NCBI RefSeq assembly: GCF_000027165.1
Contig: NC_013853.1
Location: 62,001-126,000, forward strand
Direction: 5' to 3'
DNA from: Streptococcus mitis B6
GTDB lineage: Bacteria; Bacillota; Bacilli; Lactobacillales; Streptococcaceae
Length of the DNA: 64,000 bases
Shown here: one piece after another, positions 19,842-28,973 of the stretch
Layout: each line of letters begins with the position of its first letter
Numbering within the stretch: position 1 is the stretch's first letter
The notes under the pieces: model-generated
Told to the model about the DNA's origin: nothing
Database searches by the model: none
Seen by the model: the letters and a program-made list of their open reading frames with translations, nothing else
Made by a program: the position numbers and the translations under genes

Positions 19842-19897
19842 AAAAATCGAAGTTCTATTACTCTATTTACTGGAATAGAAGAAATTCGATTTTTCTT
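19842..19897 (+). terminator. intrinsic terminator after purB
   Basis: AAAATCGAA pairs with TTCGATTTT, with an inner TTCTATT/AATAGAA stem, and runs into a T-rich tail. The near-symmetric stem may work in both directions. Confidence 0.85.
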
Positions 19898-19936
19898 GTT
19901 TATTAAAGCTTTTTGATAAAAAGATTACCAATATTT

Positions 19937-20090
19937 TATACTCAATGAAAATCAAAGAGCAAACTAGGATGCTAGCCGCAGGCTGCTCAAAACACTATTT
20001 TGAGGTTGTAGATGAAACTGACGAAGTCAGTAACCATATATACGGCAAGGCGACGCTGACGTGGTTTGAAGAGATTTTCGGAGAGTATTA
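19937..20090 (-). repeat. BOX element, modules A-B-C on the minus strand
   Basis: Reads TATACTCAATGAAAATC at the left and CGGAGAGTATTA at the right, with one boxB unit and the TACGGCAAGGCGACGCTGAC core of boxA. Lies between the purB terminator and the insertion sequence. Confidence 0.9.
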
Positions 20091-20143
20091 GTAAAATTTC
20101 AACTAATTTAATCGATCTTCATTGACATATAGAAAATATATTT

Positions 20144-21557
20144 GGCTCTATAATATTTGTAGTGGGTAAATCCCCTATAGGTATTATGGAGCCTATTTTG
20201 TTGTAGAAAAAAAGTCCCATAAGATCTATAATGAAAAGTGACCAAACAACTCATTAGAAAGATTCATATGGAACAATTACATTTTATCACAAAACTACTA
20301 GACATTAAAGACCCTAATATCCAAATTATGGATGTTGTTAATAGGGATACCCACAAAGAAATCATCGCTAAACTAGATTGTGAGGCCCCATCTTGTCCTG
20401 ATTGCGGAAGTCTAATGAAGAAATATGACTTTCAAAAACCGTCTAAGATCCCTTACCTCGAAACAACTGGTATGCCTACTAGAATTCTCCTTAAAAAACG
20501 CCGTTTTAAGTGCTATCAGTGCTCAAAAATGATGGTTGCTGAGACTCCTCTAGTAAAGAAAAATCATCAAATCCCTCGTATCATCAACCAAAAAATTGCT
20601 CAGAAGCTGATTGAAAAAACTTCCATGACCGATATTGCTCATCAGTTGTCTATTTCAACTTCAACTGTCATTCGAAAGCTCAATGACTTCCGTTTTAAGT
20701 ATGATTTTTCTCATCTTCCAGAGATTATATCTTGGGATGAGTACTCCTTTACAAAGGGAAAGATGAGTTTCATTGCACAAGATTTTGAAAAGCTCAATAT
20801 CATCACTGTTCTTGAGGGCAGAACACAAGCTATCATCCGGAATCACTTCCTTCGCTACGATAGAGCCGTTCGTTGTCAGGTGAAAATCATTACTATGGAT
20901 ATGTTTAGTCCTTATTATGACTTGGCTAAACAGCTTTTTCCGTGTGCTAAAATCGTTCTAGATCGTTTCCATATTATCCAACATCTTAGCCGTGCTATGA
21001 GTCGTGTGCGTGTCCAAATCATGAATCAGTTTCATCGAAAATCCCATGAATATAAGGCTATCAAACGCTACTGGAAACTCATCCAACAAGATAGTCAGAA
21101 ACTCAGCTATAAACGTTTTTATCGCCCTACTTTTCGCATGCACTTGACGAATAAAGAAATTCTAGACAAGCTTTTGAGCTATTCAGAAGACTTGAAACAC
21201 CACTACCATCTCTATCAACTTTTGCTTTTTCACTTTCAGAACAAGGAGTCTGAGAAATTCTTTGGACTCATTGAGAACAATCTGCAGCTAGTTCATCCTC
21301 TTTTTCAGACTGTTTTTAAAACCTTTCTAAAGGACAAAGAGAAAATTGTCAACGCCCTTCAACTACCCTATTCTAACGCCAAATTGGAAGCGACTAATAA
21401 TCTCATCAAACTTATCAAACGAAAGGCCTTTGGATTTCGGAACTTTGAAAACTTCAAAAAACGGATTTTTATCGCTCTGAACATCAAAAAAGAAAGGACG
21501 AATTTTATCCTTTCTCGAGCTTAGCTGACTTCAACCCACTACAGTTGACAAAGAGCC
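20144..21557 (+). mobile_element. intact ISL3-family insertion sequence, IS1167 type
   Basis: The 1414-bp element is bounded by imperfect 24-bp inverted repeats, both starting GGCTCT and ending GTAGTGGGT when read inward. It is flanked on both sides by the identical 8-bp sequence ATATATTT (20136-20143 and 21558-21565), the target duplication size of this family. Transposase frame and ends are intact, so the insertion looks recent and possibly active. Confidence 0.93.
20268..21524 (+). CDS. ISL3-family transposase
   Basis: The 418-residue transposase has an N-terminal zinc-finger region (APSCPDCG and FKCYQCSKMM), then an HTH segment (MTDIAHQLSISTSTVIRKL). The DDE catalytic domain has the first Asp in SWDEYSF, the second in ITMDMFSPYYDLAKQLFP and the Glu in KLEATNNLIK. 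I start at the ATG 20268 that matches IS1167-type products. An in-frame GTG 30 bases upstream would add ten residues. Uninterrupted. Confidence 0.93.
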   Translation: MEQLHFITKLLDIKDPNIQIMDVVNRDTHKEIIAKLDCEAPSCPDCGSLMKKYDFQKPSKIPYLETTGMPTRILLKKRRFKCYQCSKMMVAETPLVKKNHQIPRIINQKIAQKLIEKTSMTDIAHQLSISTSTVIRKLNDFRFKYDFSHLPEIISWDEYSFTKGKMSFIAQDFEKLNIITVLEGRTQAIIRNHFLRYDRAVRCQVKIITMDMFSPYYDLAKQLFPCAKIVLDRFHIIQHLSRAMSRVRVQIMNQFHRKSHEYKAIKRYWKLIQQDSQKLSYKRFYRPTFRMHLTNKEILDKLLSYSEDLKHHYHLYQLLLFHFQNKESEKFFGLIENNLQLVHPLFQTVFKTFLKDKEKIVNALQLPYSNAKLEATNNLIKLIKRKAFGFRNFENFKKRIFIALNIKKERTNFILSRA

Positions 21558-21589
21558 ATATATTTTTAATGTCATATAATAAGCATAGA

Positions 21590-21616
21590 AAAAGCCCAAG
21601 CAAGGCTCAGGCTTTC
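21590..21616 (-). terminator. intrinsic terminator of the GntR gene
   Basis: On the minus strand AAAGCCTGAGCC and GGGCTTT form a stem followed by a T run, directly after the regulator's stop codon. Confidence 0.7.
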
Positions 21617-21619
21617 TTC

Positions 21620-22336
21620 TTAGTGATCACGGTCACATGAAATGAATTTGATTTTGTAGTAATCTGCTCGTTTATATGTTTCGCTGTATGCGAGAACTTG
21701 ACCAGTAGACTCTAGTTTAGTCGTCTTGGTTTGTAAAACGCTAGGGAATTGTTCATCGACTCCAAGGACTGAAGCCGCATGTTCTGGAGTTGGAAATGCT
21801 ATTTCGTTGATTTCTTCAAAATGTTCATCATTCATGTGGATGTGATAATCCAATTTGAAACGGTTATAGATAGAGCTATAATATTCAAGATTTGGATAAT
21901 TTGCGTTGATGTATTGTTCTGGAATATAAGATGTGTGATAGATGTATACGACACCATTTGTTTCGCGTACACGTTCAATCTTGTAGTAGAACTGGTCACC
22001 GCGTAGTCCAAGTTTTTCTAAGTAGTTTAATTTGTTTCCGCGCTCAATAGAAAGGACGGTAACTTTATCATCTTTAGTTTCAAAAACTTCTACATCAGAA
22101 AACTCTACGAGTTTGTGTTTGCGTGCGCGTGAAACGAATGTACCCTTTCCTTGTTGGCGGACAATATAGCCGTCTTTGGCAAGGTCGTTTAAGGCGCGGA
22201 CAACTGTGATAGAACTTACATCATACATAGCGATCAATTCAGCTTCAGTGTAAAATTTATCTCCACTAGCGAATTGGCCAGAAATGATTTTGTTCTTTAA
22301 TTCATCTTTTATATATTGATACTTTGGAATTGCCAT
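21620..22336 (-). CDS. bgaR: GntR-family repressor of the bgaC operon
   Basis: A 238-residue GntR/HutC-type regulator. The winged-helix N-terminus (YQYIKDELKNKIISGQF, then TEAELIAMYDVSSITVVRAL and RQQGKGTFVS) is followed by a UTRA ligand domain. It is transcribed away from bgaC, the usual layout of a local repressor, and a perfect operator-like palindrome overlaps the bgaC -10. The start MAIPKYQY has AGGTGA upstream on the minus strand; a longer frame lacks a site. In pneumococcus the matching gene is, as I recall, BgaR, a repressor of bgaC. Confidence 0.85.
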   Translation of the reverse strand: MAIPKYQYIKDELKNKIISGQFASGDKFYTEAELIAMYDVSSITVVRALNDLAKDGYIVRQQGKGTFVSRARKHKLVEFSDVEVFETKDDKVTVLSIERGNKLNYLEKLGLRGDQFYYKIERVRETNGVVYIYHTSYIPEQYINANYPNLEYYSSIYNRFKLDYHIHMNDEHFEEINEIAFPTPEHAASVLGVDEQFPSVLQTKTTKLESTGQVLAYSETYKRADYYKIKFISCDRDH

Positions 22337-22574
22337 AATTTCACCTCGATTTTCCTTCTCCGTTAAAGATTCTACCATAAAACCGAAAAGAATAGTAGTC
22401 TTTTGAATAAAAAAATTAGAATAATAGGGTATAAGGTTAATTTACATCGAAATTAATAGAAAAACATACATTTTTATACATGGTTTTTAAAGGATACTAT
22501 TGTTATAAATTAGAGACTTTTATAAGTTTTTTGTGTAAAAGTTAGTTAAAAATGAAAAAAATTGTGAAAACCTA

Positions 22575-22632
22575 TTGACAAAAGCAAAATATTGAGATAT
22601 ATTTAATATATCAACAAATGAAAGCGTAAACT
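22575..22632 (+). promoter_or_regulatory. bgaC promoter, operator palindrome and cre site
   Basis: TTGACA (22575-22580), a 17-base spacer and TATATT (22598-22603) make a strong promoter. GATATATTTAATATATC (22596-22612) is a perfect 8+1+8 palindrome covering the -10, a likely site for the divergent GntR repressor. ATGAAAGCGTAAACT (22618-22632) fits the CcpA cre consensus WTGNAANCGNWNNCW at every position and lies just past the start point, a road-block position. Both controls are inferred from sequence. Confidence 0.8.
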
Positions 22633-22654
22633 TTAATTGTCAGAAGGTAGTAAA

Positions 22655-24442
22655 ATGACACGATTTGATATTAGGGACGATTTCTATTTAGATGGGAAAC
22701 CGTTCAAGATTTTGTCCGGCGCCATTCATTATTTTAGGATTCCTCCAGAAGATTGGTATCATTCACTCTACAACTTGAAAGCCCTTGGCTTTAATACGGT
22801 AGAGACTTATGTAGCTTGGAATTTACATGAGCCTCGTGAGGGTGAGTTTCATTTTGAAGGAGCTCTGGATTTGGAGCGATTTCTACAGACAGCACAAGAT
22901 TTGGGTCTCTACGCTATCGTTCGTCCCTCTCCCTTCATCTGTGCGGAGTGGGAATTCGGTGGCTTACCGGCTTGGCTTTTAACCAAGAATATGCGGATTC
23001 GCTCATCCGCCCCAGCCTATATTGAAGCTGTCGGTCGCTACTATGACCAGCTCTTGTCACGATTGGTTCCACATTTGTTGGACAATGGTGGCAATATCCT
23101 TATGATGCAGGTTGAAAATGAGTATGGTTCTTATGGAGAAGATAAGGCTTACCTAAGAGCAATTCGACAGTTGATGGAAGATCGTGGCGTAACCTGTCCA
23201 CTCTTTACATCAGATGGTCCATGGCGAGCTACTCTGAAAGCTGGAACCTTAATCGAAGATGACCTCTTTGTAACAGGCAACTTTGGTTCTAAGGCCCCTT
23301 ACAACTTTTCACAGATGCAGGAATTCTTTGATGAACATGGCAAGAAATGGCCACTCATGTGTATGGAGTTCTGGGATGGCTGGTTCAATCGTTGGAAGGA
23401 ACCGATTATCACACGGGACCCAAAAGAATTGGCAGATGCAGTTCGAGAAGTTTTGGAACAAGGTTCCATCAATCTATACATGTTTCATGGTGGTACAAAT
23501 TTTGGCTTCATGAATGGTTGTTCGGCTCGAGGAACTTTGGACCTGCCACAGGTTACATCTTATGATTATGATGCCCTTCTGGATGAAGAAGGAAATCCAA
23601 CTGCCAAATATTTGGCAGTCAAGAAGATGATGGCGACACATTTCCCAGAGTATCCGCAGTTGGAACCACTCTATAAGGAAAGCATGAAAGTGGACGCTAT
23701 TCCACTTGCTGAAAAAGTTTCCTTGTTTGAAACCTTAGATAGCTTGTCCAGTCCTATAGAAAGTCTCTATCCTCAAAAGATGGAGGAGCTAGGACAAAGT
23801 TATGGCTATCTTCTCTATCGTACTGAGGCAAGTTGGGATGCAGAAGAGGAAAGACTTCGTATCATTGATGGACGTGACCGTGCTCAACTCTTTGTAGATG
23901 GTCAATGGATTTCCACTCAATACCAGACAGAGATTGGGGAAGATATTTTCTATCAAGGTCAAAAGGAAGCGCTATCTAGAATTGACATATTGATAGAAAA
24001 TATGGGGCGTGTCAACTATGGGCATAAGTTCTTAGCCGATACGCAACGTAAGGGAATCCGAACAGGAGTTTGTAAGGATTTGCACTTCTTACTAAACTGG
24101 AAACACTATCCACTCCCACTGGATAATCCTGAGAAAATTGATTTTTCAAAAGGATGGACAGAAGGACAACCAGCCTTTTACGCTTATGACTTTACAGTCC
24201 GAGAGCCAAAAGATACTTACCTAGACTTGTCTGAGTTTGGTAAGGGGGTTGCCTTTGTCAATGGGCGGAACATAGGACGTTTTTGGAACGTCGGTCCAAC
24301 CCTCTCGCTTTATATCCCTCATAGCTATCTCAAGGAAGGTGCCAACCGCATCATTATCTTTGAAACAGAAGGTGAATATAAAGAAGAGATTCATTTAACT
24401 CGTAAACCTACACTAAAACATATAAAGGGGGAAAACTTATGA
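22655..24442 (+). CDS. bgaC: beta-galactosidase, GH35, BgaC type
   Basis: BgaC releases terminal galactose from Gal-beta-1,3-GlcNAc host glycans. The 595-residue GH35 protein has the TIM-barrel N-terminal half with MMQVENEYGSYG (likely acid/base Glu156) and MCMEFWDGW (likely nucleophile Glu238). Beta-rich domains follow and end in FVNGRNIGRFWNVGP. There is no signal peptide or LPXTG motif, as in the pneumococcal enzyme, which has been reported at the surface despite this. The ATG at 22655 is chosen over an upstream TTG without a site. It overlaps the PTS IIB start by 4 bases. Confidence 0.94.
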   Translation: MTRFDIRDDFYLDGKPFKILSGAIHYFRIPPEDWYHSLYNLKALGFNTVETYVAWNLHEPREGEFHFEGALDLERFLQTAQDLGLYAIVRPSPFICAEWEFGGLPAWLLTKNMRIRSSAPAYIEAVGRYYDQLLSRLVPHLLDNGGNILMMQVENEYGSYGEDKAYLRAIRQLMEDRGVTCPLFTSDGPWRATLKAGTLIEDDLFVTGNFGSKAPYNFSQMQEFFDEHGKKWPLMCMEFWDGWFNRWKEPIITRDPKELADAVREVLEQGSINLYMFHGGTNFGFMNGCSARGTLDLPQVTSYDYDALLDEEGNPTAKYLAVKKMMATHFPEYPQLEPLYKESMKVDAIPLAEKVSLFETLDSLSSPIESLYPQKMEELGQSYGYLLYRTEASWDAEEERLRIIDGRDRAQLFVDGQWISTQYQTEIGEDIFYQGQKEALSRIDILIENMGRVNYGHKFLADTQRKGIRTGVCKDLHFLLNWKHYPLPLDNPEKIDFSKGWTEGQPAFYAYDFTVREPKDTYLDLSEFGKGVAFVNGRNIGRFWNVGPTLSLYIPHSYLKEGANRIIIFETEGEYKEEIHLTRKPTLKHIKGENL

Positions 24443-24915
24443 CAATTGTAGGATGCCGTATCGATGGACGTTTGATCCACGGACAAGTAGCCAATCTTTG
24501 GGCTGGAAAACTAAATGTTTCACGTATTATGGTTGTAGATGACGAAGTTGTCAACAATGACGTTGAAAAGAGTGGTTTGAAACTCGCGACACCACCAGGT
24601 GTGAAATTGAGTATTTTGCCAATTGAAAAAGCGGCAGCCAATATTCTTGCTGGAAAATACGATAGCCAACGTCTCTTTATCGTGGCTCGTAAGCCAGATC
24701 GCTTCCTTGGTTTGGTAGAAGCAGGTGTACCACTTGAAACCCTTAATGTTGGGAATATGTCTCAAACACCAGAAACTCGCGCCATCACACGTTCCATCAA
24801 CGTAGTGGACAAGGATGTGGAAGACTTCCACAAATTGGCAGAAAAAGGTGTTAAACTTACTGCTCAAATGGTTCCAAATGATCCAGTTTCAGACTTTTTG
24901 AGCTTATTAAAATAG
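24439..24915 (+). CDS. PTS system mannose-family EIIB component
   Basis: EIIB passes phosphate from EIIA to the incoming sugar. The 158-residue mannose/sorbose-type IIB starts TIVGCRIDGRLIHGQV with the phosphorylated His14. It overlaps bgaC (ATGA) and is followed by IIC, IID and IIA, giving a complete transporter. In pneumococcus this set is, as I recall, named gadVWEF and linked to galactose-containing disaccharides such as lacto-N-biose. The substrate is inferred from BgaC and AgaS. Confidence 0.92.
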   Translation: MTIVGCRIDGRLIHGQVANLWAGKLNVSRIMVVDDEVVNNDVEKSGLKLATPPGVKLSILPIEKAAANILAGKYDSQRLFIVARKPDRFLGLVEAGVPLETLNVGNMSQTPETRAITRSINVVDKDVEDFHKLAEKGVKLTAQMVPNDPVSDFLSLLK

Positions 24916-24941
24916 GAAAAAATTTTTAGGAGGTCATTGTT

Positions 24942-25847
24942 ATGATACAATGGTGGCAAATTTTACTTCTCACTTTGTACTCAGCTTATCAAATCTGTGA
25001 TGAGTTGACGATCGTTTCATCTGCAGGTTCCCCTGTATTTGCTGGTTTCATTACTGGTTTAATCATGGGAGATGTGACTACTGGTCTGCTTATCGGTGGT
25101 AACTTGCAACTATTCGTTCTTGGGGTTGGTACCTTCGGTGGTGCTTCTCGTATCGATGCAACTTCTGGTGCGGTTCTTGCGACAGCCTTCTCTGTTTCAC
25201 AAGGAATTGATACAGCACTTGCGATTACAACAATCGCTGTGCCAGTAGCAGCTCTCTTGACTTACTTCGACGTTCTTGGTCGTATGACAACTACTTTCTT
25301 TGCTCACCGTGTGGATGCTGCAATCGAACGCTTTGACTACAAAGGTATTGAACGCAACTACTTGCTTGGTGCGATTCCTTGGGCTTTATCTCGTGCCCTT
25401 CCAGTCTTCTTTGCCCTTGCCTTTGGTGGTGCCTTTGTACAGTCAGTTGTAGACTTCGTTAAGGAATACCAATGGGTTGCAGATGGTTTGACACTTGCAG
25501 GACGTATGCTTCCAGGTCTTGGATTTGCAATCTTGCTTCGTTACCTTCCAGTTAAACGTAACCTTCACTACCTTGCTATGGGATTTGGTTTGACAGCTAT
25601 GTTGACTGTTCTTTACTCATATGTAACAGGTCTTGGTGGCGCTGTTGCTGGTATCGTAGGCACTCTACCGAAAGATGTTGCTGAAAAAATTGGTTTCGTG
25701 AACAACTTCAAAGGTTTGTCTATGATTGGTATTTCTATCGTAGGTATCTTCCTTGCAGTGCTTCACTTCAAAAATAGCCAAAAAGTAGCTGTAGCAGCAC
25801 CTTCTACACCATCAGAAAGTGGGGAAATCGAAGATGACGAATTCTAA
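24942..25847 (+). CDS. PTS system mannose-family EIIC component
   Basis: EIIC forms part of the membrane channel for sugar uptake. The 301-residue protein has repeated hydrophobic segments and the family motif GGNLQLFVLGVGTFGGASRIDA near residue 50. AGGAGG lies 9 bases upstream of the ATG. Its last 14 bases overlap the IID start. Confidence 0.93.
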   Translation: MIQWWQILLLTLYSAYQICDELTIVSSAGSPVFAGFITGLIMGDVTTGLLIGGNLQLFVLGVGTFGGASRIDATSGAVLATAFSVSQGIDTALAITTIAVPVAALLTYFDVLGRMTTTFFAHRVDAAIERFDYKGIERNYLLGAIPWALSRALPVFFALAFGGAFVQSVVDFVKEYQWVADGLTLAGRMLPGLGFAILLRYLPVKRNLHYLAMGFGLTAMLTVLYSYVTGLGGAVAGIVGTLPKDVAEKIGFVNNFKGLSMIGISIVGIFLAVLHFKNSQKVAVAAPSTPSESGEIEDDEF

Positions 25848-26649
25848 TTACAAACTAACAAAAGAAGATTTTAATCAAATCAACAAACGTAGCTTGTTTA
25901 CTTTCCAATTAGGTTGGAACTACGAACGTATGCAAGCTTCTGGTTACCTTTACATGATTTTGCCTCAATTGCGTAAAATGTATGGGGATGGAACTCCTGA
26001 ATTGAAAGAAATGATGAAAGTTCATACTCAATTCTTCAATACTTCACCATTCTTCCATACCATTATCGCTGGTTTTGACCTTGCCATGGAAGAAAAAGAT
26101 GGTGTAGGTTCAAAAGACGCCGTTAACGGTATCAAGACAGGTTTGATGGGGCCATTCGCTCCTCTTGGGGATACAATCTTTGGTTCACTTGTACCTGCTA
26201 TCATGGGGTCAGTCGCAGCAACTATGGCTATCGCTGGCCAACCTTGGGGTATCTTCCTTTGGATTGCAGTTGCAGTTGCTTATGACATCTTCCGTTGGAA
26301 ACAGTTGGAATTTGCCTACAAAGAAGGGGTTAACCTTATCAACAACATGCAAAGTACCTTGACAGCTTTGATTGACGCTGCATCTGTACTTGGTGTCTTC
26401 ATGATGGGTGCTCTTGTAGCAACATTGATTAACTTTGAAATTTCTTACAAGTTGCCAATCGGTGAAAAGATGATTGACTTCCAAGACATCTTGAACTCAA
26501 TCTTCCCACGCTTGCTTCCAGCAATCTTTACTGCCTTTATCTTCTGGTTGCTTGGTAAGAAAGGTATGAACTCTACTAAAGCTATCTTTATTATTATCGT
26601 ACTTGCTTTGGTTCTTTCTGCCCTTGGTCACTTTGCACTTGGAATGTAA
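25834..26649 (+). CDS. PTS system mannose-family EIID component
   Basis: EIID completes the membrane channel with EIIC. The 271-residue protein starts MTNSNYKLTKEDFNQINKR and contains the family motif QLGWNYERMQASGYLYM, then GLMGPFAPLGDTIFGSLVPA and C-terminal hydrophobic segments. The ATG at 25834 inside the end of IIC gives the normal length. A longer frame from 25819 has no ribosome-binding site of its own. Confidence 0.93.
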   Translation: MTNSNYKLTKEDFNQINKRSLFTFQLGWNYERMQASGYLYMILPQLRKMYGDGTPELKEMMKVHTQFFNTSPFFHTIIAGFDLAMEEKDGVGSKDAVNGIKTGLMGPFAPLGDTIFGSLVPAIMGSVAATMAIAGQPWGIFLWIAVAVAYDIFRWKQLEFAYKEGVNLINNMQSTLTALIDAASVLGVFMMGALVATLINFEISYKLPIGEKMIDFQDILNSIFPRLLPAIFTAFIFWLLGKKGMNSTKAIFIIIVLALVLSALGHFALGM

Positions 26650-26655
26650 TTCCTT

Positions 26656-27060
26656 ATGACCAAATCATTAATTTTGGTGAGCCATGGTCGCTTCTGTGAG
26701 GAGCTTAAAGGTAGCACAGAAATGATTATGGGCCCACAAGACAATATTTATACAGTAGCTCTTCTTCCAGAAGATGGCCCAGAAGAATTTACTGCAAAAT
26801 TTAAAGCTGCTATTGAAGGATTGGACGATTTCCTAGTCTTTGCGGATCTTCTCGGTGGAACACCATGTAACGTGGTAAGCCGTTTGATTATGGAAGGTCG
26901 TGACATCGAACTTTACGCAGGGATGAATCTTCCAATGGTGATTGAATTTATCAATGCTAGCCTTACAGGTGCAGATGCGGACTACAAGAGCCGTGCTGCA
27001 GAAAGCATTGTGAAAGTCAATGACCTGTTAGCGGGCTTCGATGATGACGAAGATGAATAA
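26656..27060 (+). CDS. PTS system mannose-family EIIA component
   Basis: EIIA accepts phosphate from HPr on His10 (SLILVSHGRFCEELKGS) and passes it to EIIB. The 134-residue protein also shows DLLGGTPCNV, typical of the family. It begins 6 bases after IID. About 200 bases with hairpins separate it from agaS. Confidence 0.93.
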   Translation: MTKSLILVSHGRFCEELKGSTEMIMGPQDNIYTVALLPEDGPEEFTAKFKAAIEGLDDFLVFADLLGGTPCNVVSRLIMEGRDIELYAGMNLPMVIEFINASLTGADADYKSRAAESIVKVNDLLAGFDDDEDE

Positions 27061-27061
27061 G

Positions 27062-27245
27062 ATGTGACAACGTGAAAATCACAGGGAAAATAGGCGATAA
27101 GAGGATGGAGCGATGCTCCGACGATAATCGGTCTTTTTCCCAAAGATTTTAGTTGGAACTCGATTCAATTCATGTGACAACGTGAACATCGTCAGAACAA
27201 CTGATATAGAATATACATGGGAATGGGGCTTACTCCCATTCCCAT
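27062..27245 (+). other. gap before agaS with a direct repeat and a strong hairpin
   Basis: ATGTGACAACGTGAA occurs twice, at 27062 and 27172, 110 bases apart. Between them GGAGC/GCTCC and CCGA/TCGG hairpins precede TCTTTTT, a weak terminator-like site near 27137. Just before agaS, ATGGGAATGGG and CCCATTCCCAT (27217-27245) form a perfect 11-bp stem without a T run. This may stabilise or process the mRNA between the PTS and agaS. Confidence 0.55.
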
Positions 27246-27269
27246 ATTTAATAGAAAAAGAGGAACTCA

Positions 27270-28436
27270 ATGCTACATTATACAAAAGAAGACTTGCTCG
27301 AATTGGGTGCAGAAATCACTACACGTGAAATCTACCAACAGCCTGATGTATGGAAAGAAGCTTTTGAATCTTATCAAGAACAACGTGAAGAAATTGCAGC
27401 TTTCCTACAAGGGATTGCTGATAAACATGACTATATCAAGGTTATCTTGACAGGTGCTGGGACTTCTGCTTATGTGGGAGATACCTTGGTACCTTACTTT
27501 AAGGAAGTCTATGACGAACGAAAATGGAATTTCAATGCTATTGCGACCACAGATATCGTTGCCAATCCAGAAACCTATTTGAAAAAAGATGTGGCAACTG
27601 TCCTTGTATCTTTTGCTCGTAGTGGGAACTCGCCTGAAAGTGTGGCGACTGTTGATTTGGCCAAGGCCTTGGTGGATGAGCTTTACCAAGTGACGATTAC
27701 TTGTGCATCGGACGGTAAGTTGGCTCTTCAAGCCCACGGTGATGACCGCAATCTCTTGCTGTTGCAACCAGCTGCTTCAAATGACGCTGGATTTGCCATG
27801 ACTTCTAGCTTTACGTCTATGATGTTAACAGCTCTCTTGGTCTTTGATCCTACAGAATTTGCTGTGAAAGCTGAACGTTTTGAAGTTGTATCTAGTCTTG
27901 CCCGTAAAGTTTTAGACAAGGCAGAAGATGTCAAAGAGCTTGTTGACCTAGACTTTAACCGTGTCATCTATCTAGGTGCTGGTCCATTCTTCGGACTTGC
28001 TCATGAAGCTCAGCTCAAGATTTTGGAATTAACAGCTGGTCAAGTAGCGACTATGTATGAAAGCCCAGTCGGCTTCCGTCACGGTCCAAAATCTCTTATT
28101 AACGAAGATACAGTTGTTTTGGTCTTTGGTACAACGACAGACTACACTCGCAAGTACGACTTGGACTTGGTTCGTGAAGTTGCTGGTGATCAGATTGCTC
28201 GCCGTGTTGTGCTTTTGAGTGATCAAGCCTTTGGTCTTGAAAATGTCAAAGAAGTGGCCCTTGGTTGTGGCGGTGTCTTGAATGATATTTACCGTGTCTT
28301 CCCTTACATCGTTTATGCCCAACTCTTTGCCCTATTGACTTCACTCAAGGTAGAAAATAAACCAGATACACCGTCTCCTACAGGTACGGTAAACCGTGTG
28401 GTACAAGGTGTTATCATCCATGACTATCAAAAGTAA
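27270..28436 (+). CDS. agaS: SIS-domain sugar isomerase/deaminase AgaS
   Basis: AgaS belongs to the sugar isomerase family and is thought to deaminate galactosamine-6-phosphate-type sugars released by the locus. The 388-residue protein has two SIS domains. Visible motifs are LTGAGTSAYVG near residue 62, SFARSGNSPESVAT near 116 and ESPVGFRHGPKSLINEDT in the second half. Its TAA is shared with the left edge of the following BOX element. It belongs to the bgaC-PTS operon by position. Confidence 0.9.
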   Translation: MLHYTKEDLLELGAEITTREIYQQPDVWKEAFESYQEQREEIAAFLQGIADKHDYIKVILTGAGTSAYVGDTLVPYFKEVYDERKWNFNAIATTDIVANPETYLKKDVATVLVSFARSGNSPESVATVDLAKALVDELYQVTITCASDGKLALQAHGDDRNLLLLQPAASNDAGFAMTSSFTSMMLTALLVFDPTEFAVKAERFEVVSSLARKVLDKAEDVKELVDLDFNRVIYLGAGPFFGLAHEAQLKILELTAGQVATMYESPVGFRHGPKSLINEDTVVLVFGTTTDYTRKYDLDLVREVAGDQIARRVVLLSDQAFGLENVKEVALGCGGVLNDIYRVFPYIVYAQLFALLTSLKVENKPDTPSPTGTVNRVVQGVIIHDYQK

Positions 28437-28858
28437 TACTCTTCGAAAATCTCTTTAAACCATACTAGCTTCGTCTTGCTGTAGGTATATGTTACTGACT
28501 TCGTCAGTTCTATCTGCAACCTCAAAACAGTGTTTTGAGCTGACTTCGTCAGTTCTATCTGCAACCTCAAAACAGTGTTTTGAGCTGACTTCGTCAGTTC
28601 TATCTGCAACCTCAAAACAGTGTTTTTAGCTGACTTCGTCAGTTCTATCTGCAACCTCAAAACAGTGTTTTGAGCTGACTTCGTCAGTTCTATCTGCAAC
28701 CTCAAAACAGTGTTTTTAGCTGACTTCGTCAGTTCTATCTACAACCTCAAAACAGTGTTTTTAGCTGACTTCGTCAGTTCTATCCACAACCTCAAAGCGG
28801 TGCTTTGAGCAACCTGCGGCTAGCTTCCTAGTTTGCTCTTTGATTTTCATTGAGTATA
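28434..28858 (+). repeat. long BOX element, A-B7-C
   Basis: Starts TAATACTCTTCGAAAATC and ends TTTCATTGAGTATA. Seven boxB units of exactly 45 bases follow one another, with GACTTCGTCAG at 28497, 28542, 28587, 28632, 28677, 28722 and 28767. It separates agaS from galM and overlaps the agaS stop codon. Confidence 0.93.
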
Positions 28859-28973
28859 AGGCAATATTTATGAATTCTTGAAAGAGGATTTATAAATTAT
28901 CAGATAAACCATAGATTGTCAATCGGCTTTCTATGGTTTGTTTGCTTGATAGAAATAGTAAAAGGAGAAGAGA

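Noticed and set aside
28435..28858. CRISPR-like array of 45-base repeats
   Set aside because: Units are directly joined without unique spacers and match boxB modules between boxA and boxC.
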